From assembly GCA_963934015.1 (NCBI GenBank), contig CAWVWT010000019.1, positions 1-39,208 of the forward strand: a stretch of 39,208 nucleotides of DNA, given 5' to 3'. The stretch comes from MGIIb-P sp963934015 (GTDB lineage Archaea > Thermoplasmatota > Poseidoniia > Poseidoniales > Thalassarchaeaceae). The notes under the pieces were generated by a model. It made no database searches and had not been told where the DNA came from. It saw only the letters and a list, made by a program, of their open reading frames with translations. A program made the translations under genes and the position numbers. Positions 8,164-17,128 of the stretch are shown here, one piece after another (within the stretch, counting starts at the first letter, position 1; each line of letters starts with the position of its first letter).

Positions 8164-10773
8164 ATGCTGAGGGGAGTCAACATCAGGCCGGCATCTCTTG
8201 CGGCTTTGCTGATTCTCATGGTTCTTGCACCACTGGCCATCGCTGAACCTGCCGAAAATGGACTTGAATTGAAAATCGAAATCGATGTACCAGACAATGG
8301 GTTATATTTTTCGGACTCATCCGATCTAGAAGTAACATTGCGAGTGAAAAATCATGCTGAAAATGCAAGGGAGTTGACTTACAATCCCACTTGTCCATTC
8401 GATTTAATCCTTACAAACGACGCATGGAAACTCGACCTTGACGATGAGCGAATCTGCCCCTCTCAAAGTCGTGCTATGATGATTCAACCCGGTCAAGAGC
8501 GGATTCTATCTACTTGGACATGGGATTGGAGTGATGCACCCAGTGGTGAAATTGAACTTGAATTTACACAACCCGAATCAAATCTCATGATTACGGATGC
8601 TGTCATTCTCCACCGTACCATCGAAATGCCTGAAAATCTCTACCTTGAAGCGGTTCTTTCAGAAACCATTGGTGAACAATTTGGGCATACCCCAGCAATG
8701 CCAGCTGTGGTTCATCTCGCTTTGGTAAATTCAGGCAATATTGCAATTGATATTCCGTTCGATGAAAATTGCCGAGTACAAACAAGCGTGCTAACATCAA
8801 TCCCTTGTGGCAGTGGTTCAATCGCAGCGGGGGAAAAGATGCATCTTGGTTGGATCGAATGGAACTTTGAGGACGCTACAGACGGCGATTACACTATCTC
8901 GTTTACACTCACTGGTATTGATGGTGCAATAACCAGTGTCGATACGGTGTATACACGGACTCCAACCAATCCCATTCCAAATTTGACACCTGCTGTATCA
9001 ATTGATTCTGGAGATCAACTCAATTGGTACTTCATATTAGATAACCCAACTGATGCACCTGCCAAGTTGTTGTATGAGAATACATGCATTGTCGAAATGC
9101 ACATCATTTCGTCAACTGGTGAAATTGTCTACGATACCCGCGAAAGTCGCCCTTGCCCCCCATCAGGATTGGAGCAAAAGATTGCACCTCAAACCACACA
9201 CACACTAGCCTCTGATAGTTGGGACTACATTGACACTACCGGCTGTGAAATCGATGATGGTGCCTATCTAATTGTTGTGAGTCAACCCGACCACGGTCTT
9301 GTCGCAACTCAGGCGTTTTTGCATGTGAATAGTGGAGTCAATCCCACTTGTGGTATTGATGAACAGGACTCTTCAAGCATTCAATTCACTGTAGGCAACC
9401 TAGTTGTGCTTGAAGCAGATGGGCTTGAAGAGCGGATTTCATTCGACTTGACAATTCATAATTCTGGATTAGAGCAGTTCACGCTCTACTGGCCAACGGA
9501 TTGCTCCCTAGAATTACAACTAGCATTGGCTGGGGAACTTCCAGTTAGGATTTGGGCTGAAGACTGTAGTGGATTTGCCGGACATGAGATTTCGATTGAA
9601 TCACAATCGGGATACACTTGGCCTATGATTCAAGTGCCATTTGTTGAAGGTGGTGTAGAATTGGCTCAAGGTACTTGGCACCTATCAATCCGTACTACTT
9701 CGTTACCAGCATTCACCGCTCAGATTGCACACACATATGATGGCGCCCACCTTTCCGAAGTACACGAACAAAATACTGAGAATGGTGATACTGTAGATAT
9801 GGTTAACGAAAATCAGGATGATATGCTTGATGAAGTCATATTGTCAGGGGAGTGGGATTATGTCACAACACCTACCCAAGGATGTTGGTTACTCACTGAT
9901 TCAATCGGTATTGAACATAGATTCATCTTGCATCATCAGGATAGAGATTGGAGTCCAGCACCGGGCCTAAGTGGTACTTACGTGGTAAGTCACGCTGAGC
10001 AGGTGGGTGATTGTGCAGCATGGTCTGGAATCGTCATCTTGCAAACCTTGGATGAAACTGAAACTGCTCCCGAAATCATTGCACCGGTTACCCCTGCATC
10101 CCCTCCTCCAAGTGCTGTTGATCAAATCATCACCTATGCACCAACATCGGCTGCCGTGGTCGCAACAACATCACTTTCTCTAATGACCTTGCTTTATCTG
10201 GGCAATACGGAATGGATTCGAATTCCAGCATTACAAGTTGGTATTGGGCTCATTGGAATGGTTCGTCGAACCGGTGAACACGATGGCGAATATCAACGTG
10301 GTCGAATTATGGGTTATCTAACGGCTAACCCGGGTGTTCATTTCCGTGCATTATTGGGTGCCCTTGGAATGAGCAATGGGCAACTCACTCATCACCTCAA
10401 GAACTTACAGGCTGGAGAAAGAATTTGGAGACGAAAAGATGGGCGCTTGGTACGCTTCTATCCGGCGAGTATCCAAGCTACACTCAATGAAGATGATTTA
10501 CCCGTTCCTTTACTTACGCCCGATCCCAACAGCCTACAAGGAAAGATTCTACGACTTCTGGATGCAACTGAAAATGATATCGTAAATCTAAGTCAGAAAG
10601 AATTGGCAGTTCGACTTGAGGCTAGCCAACAATTGGTCAGCCACCATCTGCGTACTCTGGAAAAGTTCGGTCTCGTAGAACGAGAAAAAGTGGGTATGCG
10701 ATATAGATACCAATTGACCCGTGAAGCCATCTTCTTGGTTAACAGCAATGACTACGACGTTACCACTGAATGA
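8164..10773 (+). CDS. Transmembrane regulator: four Cys-paired beta repeats outside, two winged helices inside
   Basis: Residues 1-27 form a signal/anchor segment (LAALLILMVLAPLAIA). Residues about 30-520 hold four divergent beta-sandwich repeats. Each has an early cysteine (NPTC, DENC, ENTC, PTDC) and a second about 15-25 residues later, and each then has a tryptophan or aromatic strand and a D/SGxxxL-type strand. This resembles the BsuPI-like (intracellular proteinase inhibitor) fold, but that is by pattern only. A further domain spans about 555-640. A membrane helix lies at about 655-678 (SAAVVATTSLSLMTLLYLG). The C-terminus has two winged-helix domains, about 712-772 (NGQLTHHLKNLQ) and 792-862 (SQQLVSHHLRTLEKFGLVE), of ArsR/MarR type. 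It looks like a one-component membrane sensor that binds DNA directly. It is monocistronic. Confidence 0.75.
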   Translation: MLRGVNIRPASLAALLILMVLAPLAIAEPAENGLELKIEIDVPDNGLYFSDSSDLEVTLRVKNHAENARELTYNPTCPFDLILTNDAWKLDLDDERICPSQSRAMMIQPGQERILSTWTWDWSDAPSGEIELEFTQPESNLMITDAVILHRTIEMPENLYLEAVLSETIGEQFGHTPAMPAVVHLALVNSGNIAIDIPFDENCRVQTSVLTSIPCGSGSIAAGEKMHLGWIEWNFEDATDGDYTISFTLTGIDGAITSVDTVYTRTPTNPIPNLTPAVSIDSGDQLNWYFILDNPTDAPAKLLYENTCIVEMHIISSTGEIVYDTRESRPCPPSGLEQKIAPQTTHTLASDSWDYIDTTGCEIDDGAYLIVVSQPDHGLVATQAFLHVNSGVNPTCGIDEQDSSSIQFTVGNLVVLEADGLEERISFDLTIHNSGLEQFTLYWPTDCSLELQLALAGELPVRIWAEDCSGFAGHEISIESQSGYTWPMIQVPFVEGGVELAQGTWHLSIRTTSLPAFTAQIAHTYDGAHLSEVHEQNTENGDTVDMVNENQDDMLDEVILSGEWDYVTTPTQGCWLLTDSIGIEHRFILHHQDRDWSPAPGLSGTYVVSHAEQVGDCAAWSGIVILQTLDETETAPEIIAPVTPASPPPSAVDQIITYAPTSAAVVATTSLSLMTLLYLGNTEWIRIPALQVGIGLIGMVRRTGEHDGEYQRGRIMGYLTANPGVHFRALLGALGMSNGQLTHHLKNLQAGERIWRRKDGRLVRFYPASIQATLNEDDLPVPLLTPDPNSLQGKILRLLDATENDIVNLSQKELAVRLEASQQLVSHHLRTLEKFGLVEREKVGMRYRYQLTREAIFLVNSNDYDVTTE

Positions 10774-10819
10774 GGCTTTCATTAGCGGTTCCTTCAATAG
10801 GCTGTCTCAATTGGCCAAA

Positions 10820-10838
10820 CGTGCACCTTTGGTGCACG
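10820..10838. repeat. 8-bp hairpin in the leuS leader
   Basis: CGTGCACC (10820-10827) and GGTGCACG (10831-10838) are perfect complements around a TTT loop. The element ends 21 bases before the leuS ATG and just before the ribosome-binding site GGAGAGG (10848-10854), and lies 47 bases after the stop of the preceding gene. It could be a leader RNA hairpin or an operator. It is too short for a T-box, and no antiterminator alternative is visible. Confidence 0.7.
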
Positions 10839-10859
10839 CACACGTGAGGAGAGGCCATC

Positions 10860-13721
10860 ATGGATTACGATTCTGCCGCAATCGAAGCACGATGGCAGGC
10901 CGAGTGGAATGATGCAAAAGTATTCGAAAGTGAAGTTGATTTGAATCGACCTAAATTTTACTGCCTTGAGATGTTCCCATATCCAAGTGGCCAAATGCAT
11001 ATGGGTCACGTTCGTAATTACAGCATTGGCGATAGCATGGCTCGCTTTCGTCGTCTATCAGGCTACAATGTACTCTATCCAATGGGCTACGATTCATTTG
11101 GGATGCCAGCAGAAAATGCTGCAAAAAAAATCGGCGGCCACCCGCATGATGTGACTTGGTCAAATATCGAGAGTATACGAAGCGATCTCAACCGCATGGG
11201 ATTTTCCTATGATTGGCGAAGAGAACTGGCTACCAGTGATTCAACCTATTACCGTTGGAATCAATGGATTTTTCTCAAATTCCACGAAAGAGGTTTGGTC
11301 GAACGGCGCACAGCACCCGTGAATTGGTGTGATACTTGTGATACTGTTCTGGCCAATGAACAGGTCAAAAACAATCGCTGCTGGAGATGCTCTGGTGAAG
11401 TGCGACAGAAAGACATGGCTCAGTGGTTCCTCAAGATGACTGAATATGCTGATGAATTGTTAGATGCATTGGATAGCATCGAATTCCCAGAGAATGTCAA
11501 GGCAATGCAGCGTAATTGGATTGGGCGTTCACACGGCGCCGATATTCACTTCCCAATTGTTGATAGTGACGGGATCATCAAGGCATTCACAACCCGCCCT
11601 GATACTATTTTTGGAGTGACATTTGTCACATTGGCACCTGAACACCCTCTCTGTGAAAGTCTAGTTTCTGGAACGGAATATGAAGCACCATACCGTGAAC
11701 TCGCCGATGAGTGCGCCAAAATCTCAGAGTTTGATCGCATCAATATGCTCCGTGACAAGAAAGGAGTATTCTTGGGTCGCTACGCGACAAATCCGTTAAC
11801 TGGTGAAGCCGTGCCAATCTATGCTGGAAATTTTGTTGTCGCATCCTATGGAACTGGTGCTGTGATGGCTGTTCCTGGACATGATCAGCGGGACCATGAC
11901 TTTGCCAAGAAGTATGATATCCCTATTCTTCAGGTTCTCTCTGAAGATGAGGGTAATGATCCAAAAGTGACTGGTCGTGCCTTTGAGGAATTGGGGTGGA
12001 TGGTCAATTCGCGTCGCTCCGGTTTTGATGGATTGTACGGTGACGAGGCGAAAGCTGCTGTCATCAAAGCCCTAGAGAGCGCGGGGATGGGGGCTGGCAC
12101 TATTCAGTACCGGCTCAAGGACTGGTTGCTCAGCCGGCAACGCTTCTGGGGCACACCCATACCATTCATCCACTGCGAAAGTTGTGGAGTTGTCCCTGTC
12201 CCGGAGACAGATCTGCCAGTTGAATTACCGCTAGATGTGGTGTTCACTGAAGGGATTTCAGAAAATCCATTAGCCAAACACGACGCGTTTGTCAATACGA
12301 ATTGTCCCTCTTGTGGGGCTAAAGCCAAACGAGAAACTGATACTATGGATACCTTCTATGATTCCTCTTGGTATTTCCTAAGGTTTGCGGATGCACTGAA
12401 TGATTCAGCCCCATTTGACAAGATAAAAGCAGATTATTGGATGGAAGGTGGCGTAGATCTCTACATCGGCGGAATTGAACACGCTGTGATGCATCTATTG
12501 TATGCACGATTCTTTACCAAGGCTCTACGAGATGTGGGCCAACACAATATCTCAGAACCCTTCTCACGATTGGTGTGCCAAGGAATGGTGAATGCTCCTG
12601 CACCTTTCTGCGCTGATTGTAATGTAGAGTATCATGTAGACATCGATGGTTCTCCTTGCCCAACATGTGGGAAAATACTAGGGTCACGCTCTGCAAAGAT
12701 GAGTAAGAGTCTAGGAAACACAGTCAGTCCCGAATCAATGATTGGGAAATATGGTGCAGACACTGTTAGACTGTTCATCCTCTTTGGCGCAAATCCAGAG
12801 GCAGGTATGGATTGGTCTGATTCAGCAATCGATTCAAATTATCGCCAAATAAAAGCTATTCATTCCGCACTAACTCAAGGAATTGAAAACAATTCAGAAT
12901 TTGGTGTGATGGATGAATGGCTTCTCGCTCGCTCGCACCAGGCTCACGGTAGTTGGGTGGATAGTATGTCGGATGTTAGCCTTCGTGATGGAGTGATGAT
13001 TAGCCACTTCGAAATGCTCACCGATTGGCAATGGGCCCAAAGACGAGGAGGGGTAAGCGCCAATGCCAGTCGCAAATATCTGACCACTTGGATTCCAATG
13101 CTATACCCTACGACGCCACATCTCGCAGAAGAAATGTGGAAAATGTTGGGCCGAGAAACCATGCTTGCCCTCACCATTATAGACATGAATTCCACAAAAG
13201 AGGATTCTATTCGAGATACAATCGTACTGGGTCAAGAAGAATATCTACGACGCGTGATTGACCGAGCACGAAGTGTGCGAGAATTGGCAGAGCGTCACAC
13301 TGAAGGAAATCTCTCAGCCGTCATTATTCAAACTGCACAAGATTGGAAGGTAGATCTTGCAGTCCAAGCGATTCGAATGCACGATGATGATTTTGATTTC
13401 AAACAAGGTGGAAATAAATTTTTACAGACACAAAAATGCTTCCAAGATGAGGAGTTGAAAGGTGATGTTATGCAATTTTGGCGCGCCATTGTCGTTGGTC
13501 AAAAGAAGCGGAGAGGTAAGATTCATACATGGGGGGTACAAGAAAAGGCCCTTGTTTCAAGTGAGTACGATGAGGTCGAATTCATATCTCAAAACACTGA
13601 ATTTATCGCCAAAGTATTAGGAATTGAAAATGTTGAAGTTTACCGTGCTGGAGATGGTGAAGATGTGGCGGGTAAGGCTCGCTCAAGTCTTCCATTGGAG
13701 CCCGGAATCTCTTGGAGGTGA
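10860..13721 (+). CDS. leuS: Leucyl-tRNA synthetase, bacterial/haloarchaeal type
   Basis: This class I synthetase charges tRNA-Leu. The ATP-binding HIGH-type motif is HMGH in PYPSGQMHMGHVRNYSIGD, and the KMSKS loop is present as AKMSKSLGNT. The editing domain carries TTRPDTIFGVTF and PGHDQRDHDFA, whose Asp normally blocks leucine hydrolysis. The architecture is bacterial-like (YPMGYDSFGMPAENAA, NWCDTCDTVLANEQV), as I recall for haloarchaeal LeuRS, not the usual archaeal/eukaryotic form. Zinc-type cysteine pairs occur in three places: CDTC/CWRC, CESC/CPSC, and CADC/CPTC just before KMSKS. The C-terminal end (GKARSSLPLEPGISW) resembles the extension of archaeal enzymes. At 953 residues it is longer than typical bacterial LeuRS (about 860). 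ATG 10860 has GGAGAGG upstream. The stop codon lies inside the ribosome-binding site of the next gene. Confidence 0.95.
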   Translation: MDYDSAAIEARWQAEWNDAKVFESEVDLNRPKFYCLEMFPYPSGQMHMGHVRNYSIGDSMARFRRLSGYNVLYPMGYDSFGMPAENAAKKIGGHPHDVTWSNIESIRSDLNRMGFSYDWRRELATSDSTYYRWNQWIFLKFHERGLVERRTAPVNWCDTCDTVLANEQVKNNRCWRCSGEVRQKDMAQWFLKMTEYADELLDALDSIEFPENVKAMQRNWIGRSHGADIHFPIVDSDGIIKAFTTRPDTIFGVTFVTLAPEHPLCESLVSGTEYEAPYRELADECAKISEFDRINMLRDKKGVFLGRYATNPLTGEAVPIYAGNFVVASYGTGAVMAVPGHDQRDHDFAKKYDIPILQVLSEDEGNDPKVTGRAFEELGWMVNSRRSGFDGLYGDEAKAAVIKALESAGMGAGTIQYRLKDWLLSRQRFWGTPIPFIHCESCGVVPVPETDLPVELPLDVVFTEGISENPLAKHDAFVNTNCPSCGAKAKRETDTMDTFYDSSWYFLRFADALNDSAPFDKIKADYWMEGGVDLYIGGIEHAVMHLLYARFFTKALRDVGQHNISEPFSRLVCQGMVNAPAPFCADCNVEYHVDIDGSPCPTCGKILGSRSAKMSKSLGNTVSPESMIGKYGADTVRLFILFGANPEAGMDWSDSAIDSNYRQIKAIHSALTQGIENNSEFGVMDEWLLARSHQAHGSWVDSMSDVSLRDGVMISHFEMLTDWQWAQRRGGVSANASRKYLTTWIPMLYPTTPHLAEEMWKMLGRETMLALTIIDMNSTKEDSIRDTIVLGQEEYLRRVIDRARSVRELAERHTEGNLSAVIIQTAQDWKVDLAVQAIRMHDDDFDFKQGGNKFLQTQKCFQDEELKGDVMQFWRAIVVGQKKRRGKIHTWGVQEKALVSSEYDEVEFISQNTEFIAKVLGIENVEVYRAGDGEDVAGKARSSLPLEPGISWR
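13714..13721 (+). promoter_or_regulatory. Shine-Dalgarno GGAGGTGA overlapping the leuS stop
   Basis: GGAGGTGA includes the TGA stop of leuS (13719-13721) and stands 6 bases before the TTG start of the DCC protein. The last leuS codons are thus the ribosome-binding site of the next gene, which indicates translational coupling and decides the unusual TTG start. Confidence 0.75.
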
Positions 13722-13727
13722 TTTCTA

Positions 13728-14078
13728 TTGCCCACTATTTTGTTTGATGGATTTTGTTCTACCTGTAATCGATGGGCTCAATGGATTTCAAAGCATGATT
13801 CAAAAAAAGTGTTTGAGTTGATACCGCAAGAATCTCCAGAGGGGGATGAAGTCATGAGATCTTGTCCCGATGAACTGAAAAATGTGGATTCTGTTTACAT
13901 TGTTAGTGATAATCACTGGTATGCTCGCTCAAGCGCAGTTTGCCGTATGCTATGGAAACTCAGGTTTCATTGGAAAATCGCTGGAGTTCTGGTGTGGTTG
14001 ATTCCCCGGCCCCTACGCGACTATGGATATGATATGGTCGCCAAGCGCCGGCATGGATTGCTTACCTTGAATTCATGA
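13728..14078 (+). CDS. DCC-family thiol-disulfide oxidoreductase-like protein
   Basis: The 116-residue protein begins with the DCC-family signature: a short strand then DGFCSTC (DxxCxxC), the putative redox cysteine pair. It has the later family features SVYIV, YARSSAVCRMLW and IPRPLRDYGYDMVAKRR. DCC proteins (DUF393) are thioredoxin-like in predicted fold; their substrates are mostly unknown. It starts at TTG (13728), supported by a strong GGAGGTGA that overlaps the leuS stop, so it is translated from the leuS message. There is no signal peptide, so it is probably cytoplasmic. A functional link with LeuRS is not evident. Confidence 0.85.
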   Translation: MPTILFDGFCSTCNRWAQWISKHDSKKVFELIPQESPEGDEVMRSCPDELKNVDSVYIVSDNHWYARSSAVCRMLWKLRFHWKIAGVLVWLIPRPLRDYGYDMVAKRRHGLLTLNS

Positions 14079-14082
14079 ACCC

Positions 14083-14098
14083 CCTCTCGTTGGAGAGG
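14083..14098. repeat. 6-bp hairpin overlapping the ribosome-binding site
   Basis: CCTCTC (14083-14088) and GAGAGG (14093-14098) pair around GTTG. The right arm is the purine-rich GGAGAGG that serves as Shine-Dalgarno for the GTG start at 14103, so folding of this hairpin in RNA would hide the ribosome-binding site. Confidence 0.6.
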
Positions 14099-14102
14099 AA
14101 CA

Positions 14103-15218
14103 GTGAGTTCTAATCCGAATCCCAAGAAGGGTTCCACTTCCTCAAACCCCAACGCTTCGAAGAAAGGGGCGACGGGGTCGCGAAAGCGAAAAGGGCGGCG
14201 GGGCGGTTCGAAGAAAAACACGAATCAGGGAGAAAATACCAACCAAATTGACCAAGAGGCGGTTCTTAGAGCCAATGAACGATTTGATCGAAAACCTCCA
14301 GCCATGGGTTTACCTACAAATCTCGATCCTGCGCCCAGAGAAATCAAAATGAAGTGGAAGCTTTCACCCGTCCCCAAGAATATTGAACGCGAAGTTCACG
14401 ATATTGTCTGTCGGCCTGGTGAATTCGGTTTTCTAGACGACAAGCGAGTTGACGAAATCGCAAAGCTCATTGGAAATCGGCCGATTTCACTTGAGCAGGC
14501 ACTGAGTCTTCGTTCGGCCCTCAATCAAGAAAAAGCAGTTTTTAGTCATGGAAGATTACAGCGGAGAGCCCGAGAAATGCTTCGTAAATACGAAGGTGGG
14601 GAAAGTGTACTTTCACTATCAAAGCGCTATGATTTCCCTCCAGTTAATCTATTTCGTGCAATTCTGACAGCAAGAAATTGGTCGAAAAACCGTATCAAAG
14701 AAACTCTTCGTGAACCCGACAAGAAATTGAAAGAGCGTGATCTAGCTGAATTCAGAAAAGCGGAAGCGGAAGATAGAGTGACTCATGTCAACCAAACTGA
14801 AACCCACCATGCCGCTGATTTATTTGAGAAGGTATTGTGTGATCATTTTACAGCAAATGGTGTTCGTTACCGTACACAAACTGAACTACTGAAGGAACAA
14901 GTTGCATCCGAAGGTCGGCCTGTTCGTACCCCGGATTTATTGATGCTTGATCATGTAGAAATCAATGGGGTCCCCGTCGCTTGGATTGATGCCAAGCATT
15001 TCTACGGTGCAGGTCTTTCTTTCCAGCGAAAGAAAACACAAAAACAAGTCAACCGCTATGTCGAAGAGTGGGGTCATGGAGCAATCATTTACCGCCACGG
15101 TTTTTGTGATGGCTTGAATTTGAAAGGTGCTATTCAGTTGGATGCGAGTCCAATCGATTTAAGCGAACTTATTCAACATAACAAGCGATTGAATACTGAG
15201 CGCCTCAATGAAGATTGA
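14103..15218 (+). CDS. CDIN1/C15orf41-like TPD-domain nuclease homologue
   Basis: The first 45 or so residues are Ser/Lys/Asn-rich and probably disordered. Residues about 80-200 are helical with an HTH-like segment (GESVLSLSKRYDFPPVNLFRAI). The C-terminal 150 residues form a TPD domain: ADLFEKVLCDHF, then TPDLLML, AWIDAKHFYGAG and VNRYVEEWGHGAIIYRHGF. This order matches the eukaryotic Codanin-1-interacting nuclease (CDIN1/C15orf41), a PD-(D/E)xK-like fold, where TPD-x-WI(E/D)xK would provide the D and E/D-x-K metal site; here it is D of TPD plus D and K of WIDAKH. Archaeal members are known only as conserved hypothetical proteins to my knowledge. GTG 14103 is preceded by GGAGAGG. The end overlaps the convergent pantoate kinase gene by 14 bases. 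Its substrate is unknown. Confidence 0.8.
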   Translation: MSSNPNPKKGSTSSNPNASKKGATGSRKRKGRRGGSKKNTNQGENTNQIDQEAVLRANERFDRKPPAMGLPTNLDPAPREIKMKWKLSPVPKNIEREVHDIVCRPGEFGFLDDKRVDEIAKLIGNRPISLEQALSLRSALNQEKAVFSHGRLQRRAREMLRKYEGGESVLSLSKRYDFPPVNLFRAILTARNWSKNRIKETLREPDKKLKERDLAEFRKAEAEDRVTHVNQTETHHAADLFEKVLCDHFTANGVRYRTQTELLKEQVASEGRPVRTPDLLMLDHVEINGVPVAWIDAKHFYGAGLSFQRKKTQKQVNRYVEEWGHGAIIYRHGFCDGLNLKGAIQLDASPIDLSELIQHNKRLNTERLNED

Positions 15219-16206
15219 GTGGATCGGCGGCCACTGAGGCCGACGTGGCTCCGAGGCCCCGCATCTGTAAATTTTCAATGACTGCATCTTGCCACTCGAC
15301 TGTGAACGGGAATTCACCGGGTACGATGACTGCACTTTCTCCCAACATGCAAAGCCGTGTTACGAGTGCTCCATCTGCAAAACCAGCACCAGCAAGTGCA
15401 CTGCCAATCAAATGGAGTAAATCAAGGCGGTTTGAATCCTCCAATAATCCTGATCGATCGGCGAATTCAGCACTTTTTGACAATAATTCGGTCCATCTCG
15501 CTTCACACCAATGACCCTCACGTAATCCAGATAGGCTATGTTCGCCTGCTGCACGAATCGCTAATTTCCATTCCCCATCATCAATGTAATTTGAGGTATG
15601 TTGGCTCGAAGTGGTTCTCCAAACTACAACCAAGGGAATTTCAGCGAACCATGACATAACTGCCCCGGGGCCACCCAACCCATCGGATAACTGCGGGCAA
15701 CCTGGTTCCAATCGCAGTTCAACACCACCTCCGTGTAAAGCAGCAACATCACCCAGCCCCCCAGATAAACGACGTTCTACTCGGTGTGCAATATGGACTG
15801 CGCGGGCGCGCGCAAGTTCTTCATCGGTACCCAATGCTCGTTGAATGGCTAAAGCGCAACCTATGGCGCCAGCAGCTGACAAACCGAATCCTTGTGAGGC
15901 TGGCAATTCACCCTCATGTGTCAGAGTCCAATCATATTCGCCGAAAGCTGATTCATGACTCTTGAGTTCTTCAAGTACCAAATGATGTAATTCTGAACCA
16001 GGTGCGTCACCATCGATTGTGAGGTTTCCATTTCCGGGTTGGCCACTGGCTTCGATAATAACGCCACGATCTAAAGATAGCCCTGCACCTCGGCTTCCCT
16101 GTTCCAGTAAACTATCAGCATCATCATGGATGCTGAAAATTAGCGTAACGTGCCCACCCACATGGGCTCGACCTTGTATCACAAACCCTCGAGGGGGATG
16201 TTGCAC
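15205..16206 (-). CDS. Pantoate kinase (GHMP family), archaeal CoA biosynthesis
   Basis: Phosphorylates pantoate to 4-phosphopantoate, the archaeal replacement for the pantothenate synthetase/pantothenate kinase route to coenzyme A. GHMP-kinase hallmarks are visible: RGAGLSLDRGV near residue 40, the glycine/serine-rich ATP loop PASQGFGLSAAGA near 102, and GGLGDVAALHGGG near 149 with the ELRLEPGCP strand that marks this subfamily (COG1829). Length (333) is a little above the usual 280-300. It starts at GTG 16206, 13 bases after the rpoD stop, without a clear ribosome-binding site, so it probably relies on readthrough from the ribosomal/RNA polymerase operon. Its partner phosphopantothenate synthetase is not in the window. 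Confidence 0.88.
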   Translation of the reverse strand: MQHPPRGFVIQGRAHVGGHVTLIFSIHDDADSLLEQGSRGAGLSLDRGVIIEASGQPGNGNLTIDGDAPGSELHHLVLEELKSHESAFGEYDWTLTHEGELPASQGFGLSAAGAIGCALAIQRALGTDEELARARAVHIAHRVERRLSGGLGDVAALHGGGVELRLEPGCPQLSDGLGGPGAVMSWFAEIPLVVVWRTTSSQHTSNYIDDGEWKLAIRAAGEHSLSGLREGHWCEARWTELLSKSAEFADRSGLLEDSNRLDLLHLIGSALAGAGFADGALVTRLCMLGESAVIVPGEFPFTVEWQDAVIENLQMRGLGATSASVAADPLNLH

Positions 16207-16219
16207 TTGAGTGTATGAC

Positions 16220-17110
16220 TCAAAGGTCCTCTGCCAATTGTTTGGAGAGGTTGGAAAATCGAGCGGAAAGTGCCATACATCCCTTGCTAAATGCTGTACG
16301 AGCGGTCATGGAACCATCAGTGTCGAAGCTGAAGAGATATTCGCCTGGAACCTTTTCAAGGGTGATAGCATCTGCAAAGTCTTCGATTCGAGCGGTACCA
16401 TCTCCAACGTGGTGCATCTCGCGGATGAGAGTCTCAACCTTCTGCACATCCTCAAGTTTCTTGTTCTTGAAATCTGATTTACCGATTGACAATTCCAAAT
16501 CCCAAAGTTCCTTGGCCTTACCGGGCCTTGCAATCGTTGCTATCTTTCGCGAACTGAAGGACACGCCAGAGACTGGGTTCCACTTGGAATGCTCTGAACC
16601 AACGCCAAGCACAGCGTATGCATAAAATTCAATGTACTGGCCTGTGAAAAGTTTAGTGATGGGTATAGTGCGGTATATTTCTGGAATTTGTAACTTCTCT
16701 TCGCCTAGTACGTTGAGGTCACCAGCGGTTACAAGGTTGCCTTCGGGTGTTCCTCTCGCGCTACAGTGGTAGATGATTTGGCTTGCAGGAGTCCCCCACT
16801 CTTCACGAGGTAGGCCCTCATTTCCGGGGTCATCTTGCAAGAAGCAAAATTCATCATGGAATGTTGGTATAGGTATCATTGCCAAACGGTGTGCAATCAC
16901 TTCATCAGGTATTGCACCTATGGATTCGTAAACTTCTCCCGTCGCGCTGTCTTCAATCGTTCCCAATTCAAAGCGAACTTTGGAAATTGCCATCTTAGGT
17001 ACATCGCACATCAGTGTCCGGCGCAAGGCGTTCGCGAATGCACGGTCGGTTTCTTTGAGGAGGACTGTTACGTGATCATCACGCTCTTCGATAATTTCGA
17101 TCTTAACCAT
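16220..17110 (-). CDS. rpoD: DNA-directed RNA polymerase subunit D (Rpo3)
   Basis: This alpha-like subunit pairs with subunit L to nucleate RNA polymerase assembly. It shows the dimerisation region TDRAFANALRRTLMCDVPKMAI, the IPDEVIAHRLAMIPIP segment and the C-terminal dimerisation helices (VEKVETLIREM-like region). Some archaeal Rpo3 proteins carry an iron-sulfur ferredoxin-like insert; here only isolated cysteines are present in that region, so no cluster is expected. ATG 17110 is chosen because AGGAG lies 10 bases upstream; an ATG at 17119 lies only one base from that site. It follows rps11 by about 18 bases and precedes pantoate kinase in the same direction. Confidence 0.93.
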   Translation of the reverse strand: MVKIEIIEERDDHVTVLLKETDRAFANALRRTLMCDVPKMAISKVRFELGTIEDSATGEVYESIGAIPDEVIAHRLAMIPIPTFHDEFCFLQDDPGNEGLPREEWGTPASQIIYHCSARGTPEGNLVTAGDLNVLGEEKLQIPEIYRTIPITKLFTGQYIEFYAYAVLGVGSEHSKWNPVSGVSFSSRKIATIARPGKAKELWDLELSIGKSDFKNKKLEDVQKVETLIREMHHVGDGTARIEDFADAITLEKVPGEYLFSFDTDGSMTARTAFSKGCMALSARFSNLSKQLAEDL

Positions 17111-17128
17111 AATTCTCATTCTCCTGTA

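Noticed and set aside
10774..10859. T-box-like or leucine-responsive leader for leuS
   Set aside because: The leader is under 90 bases with one small hairpin and no specifier loop or antiterminator alternative.
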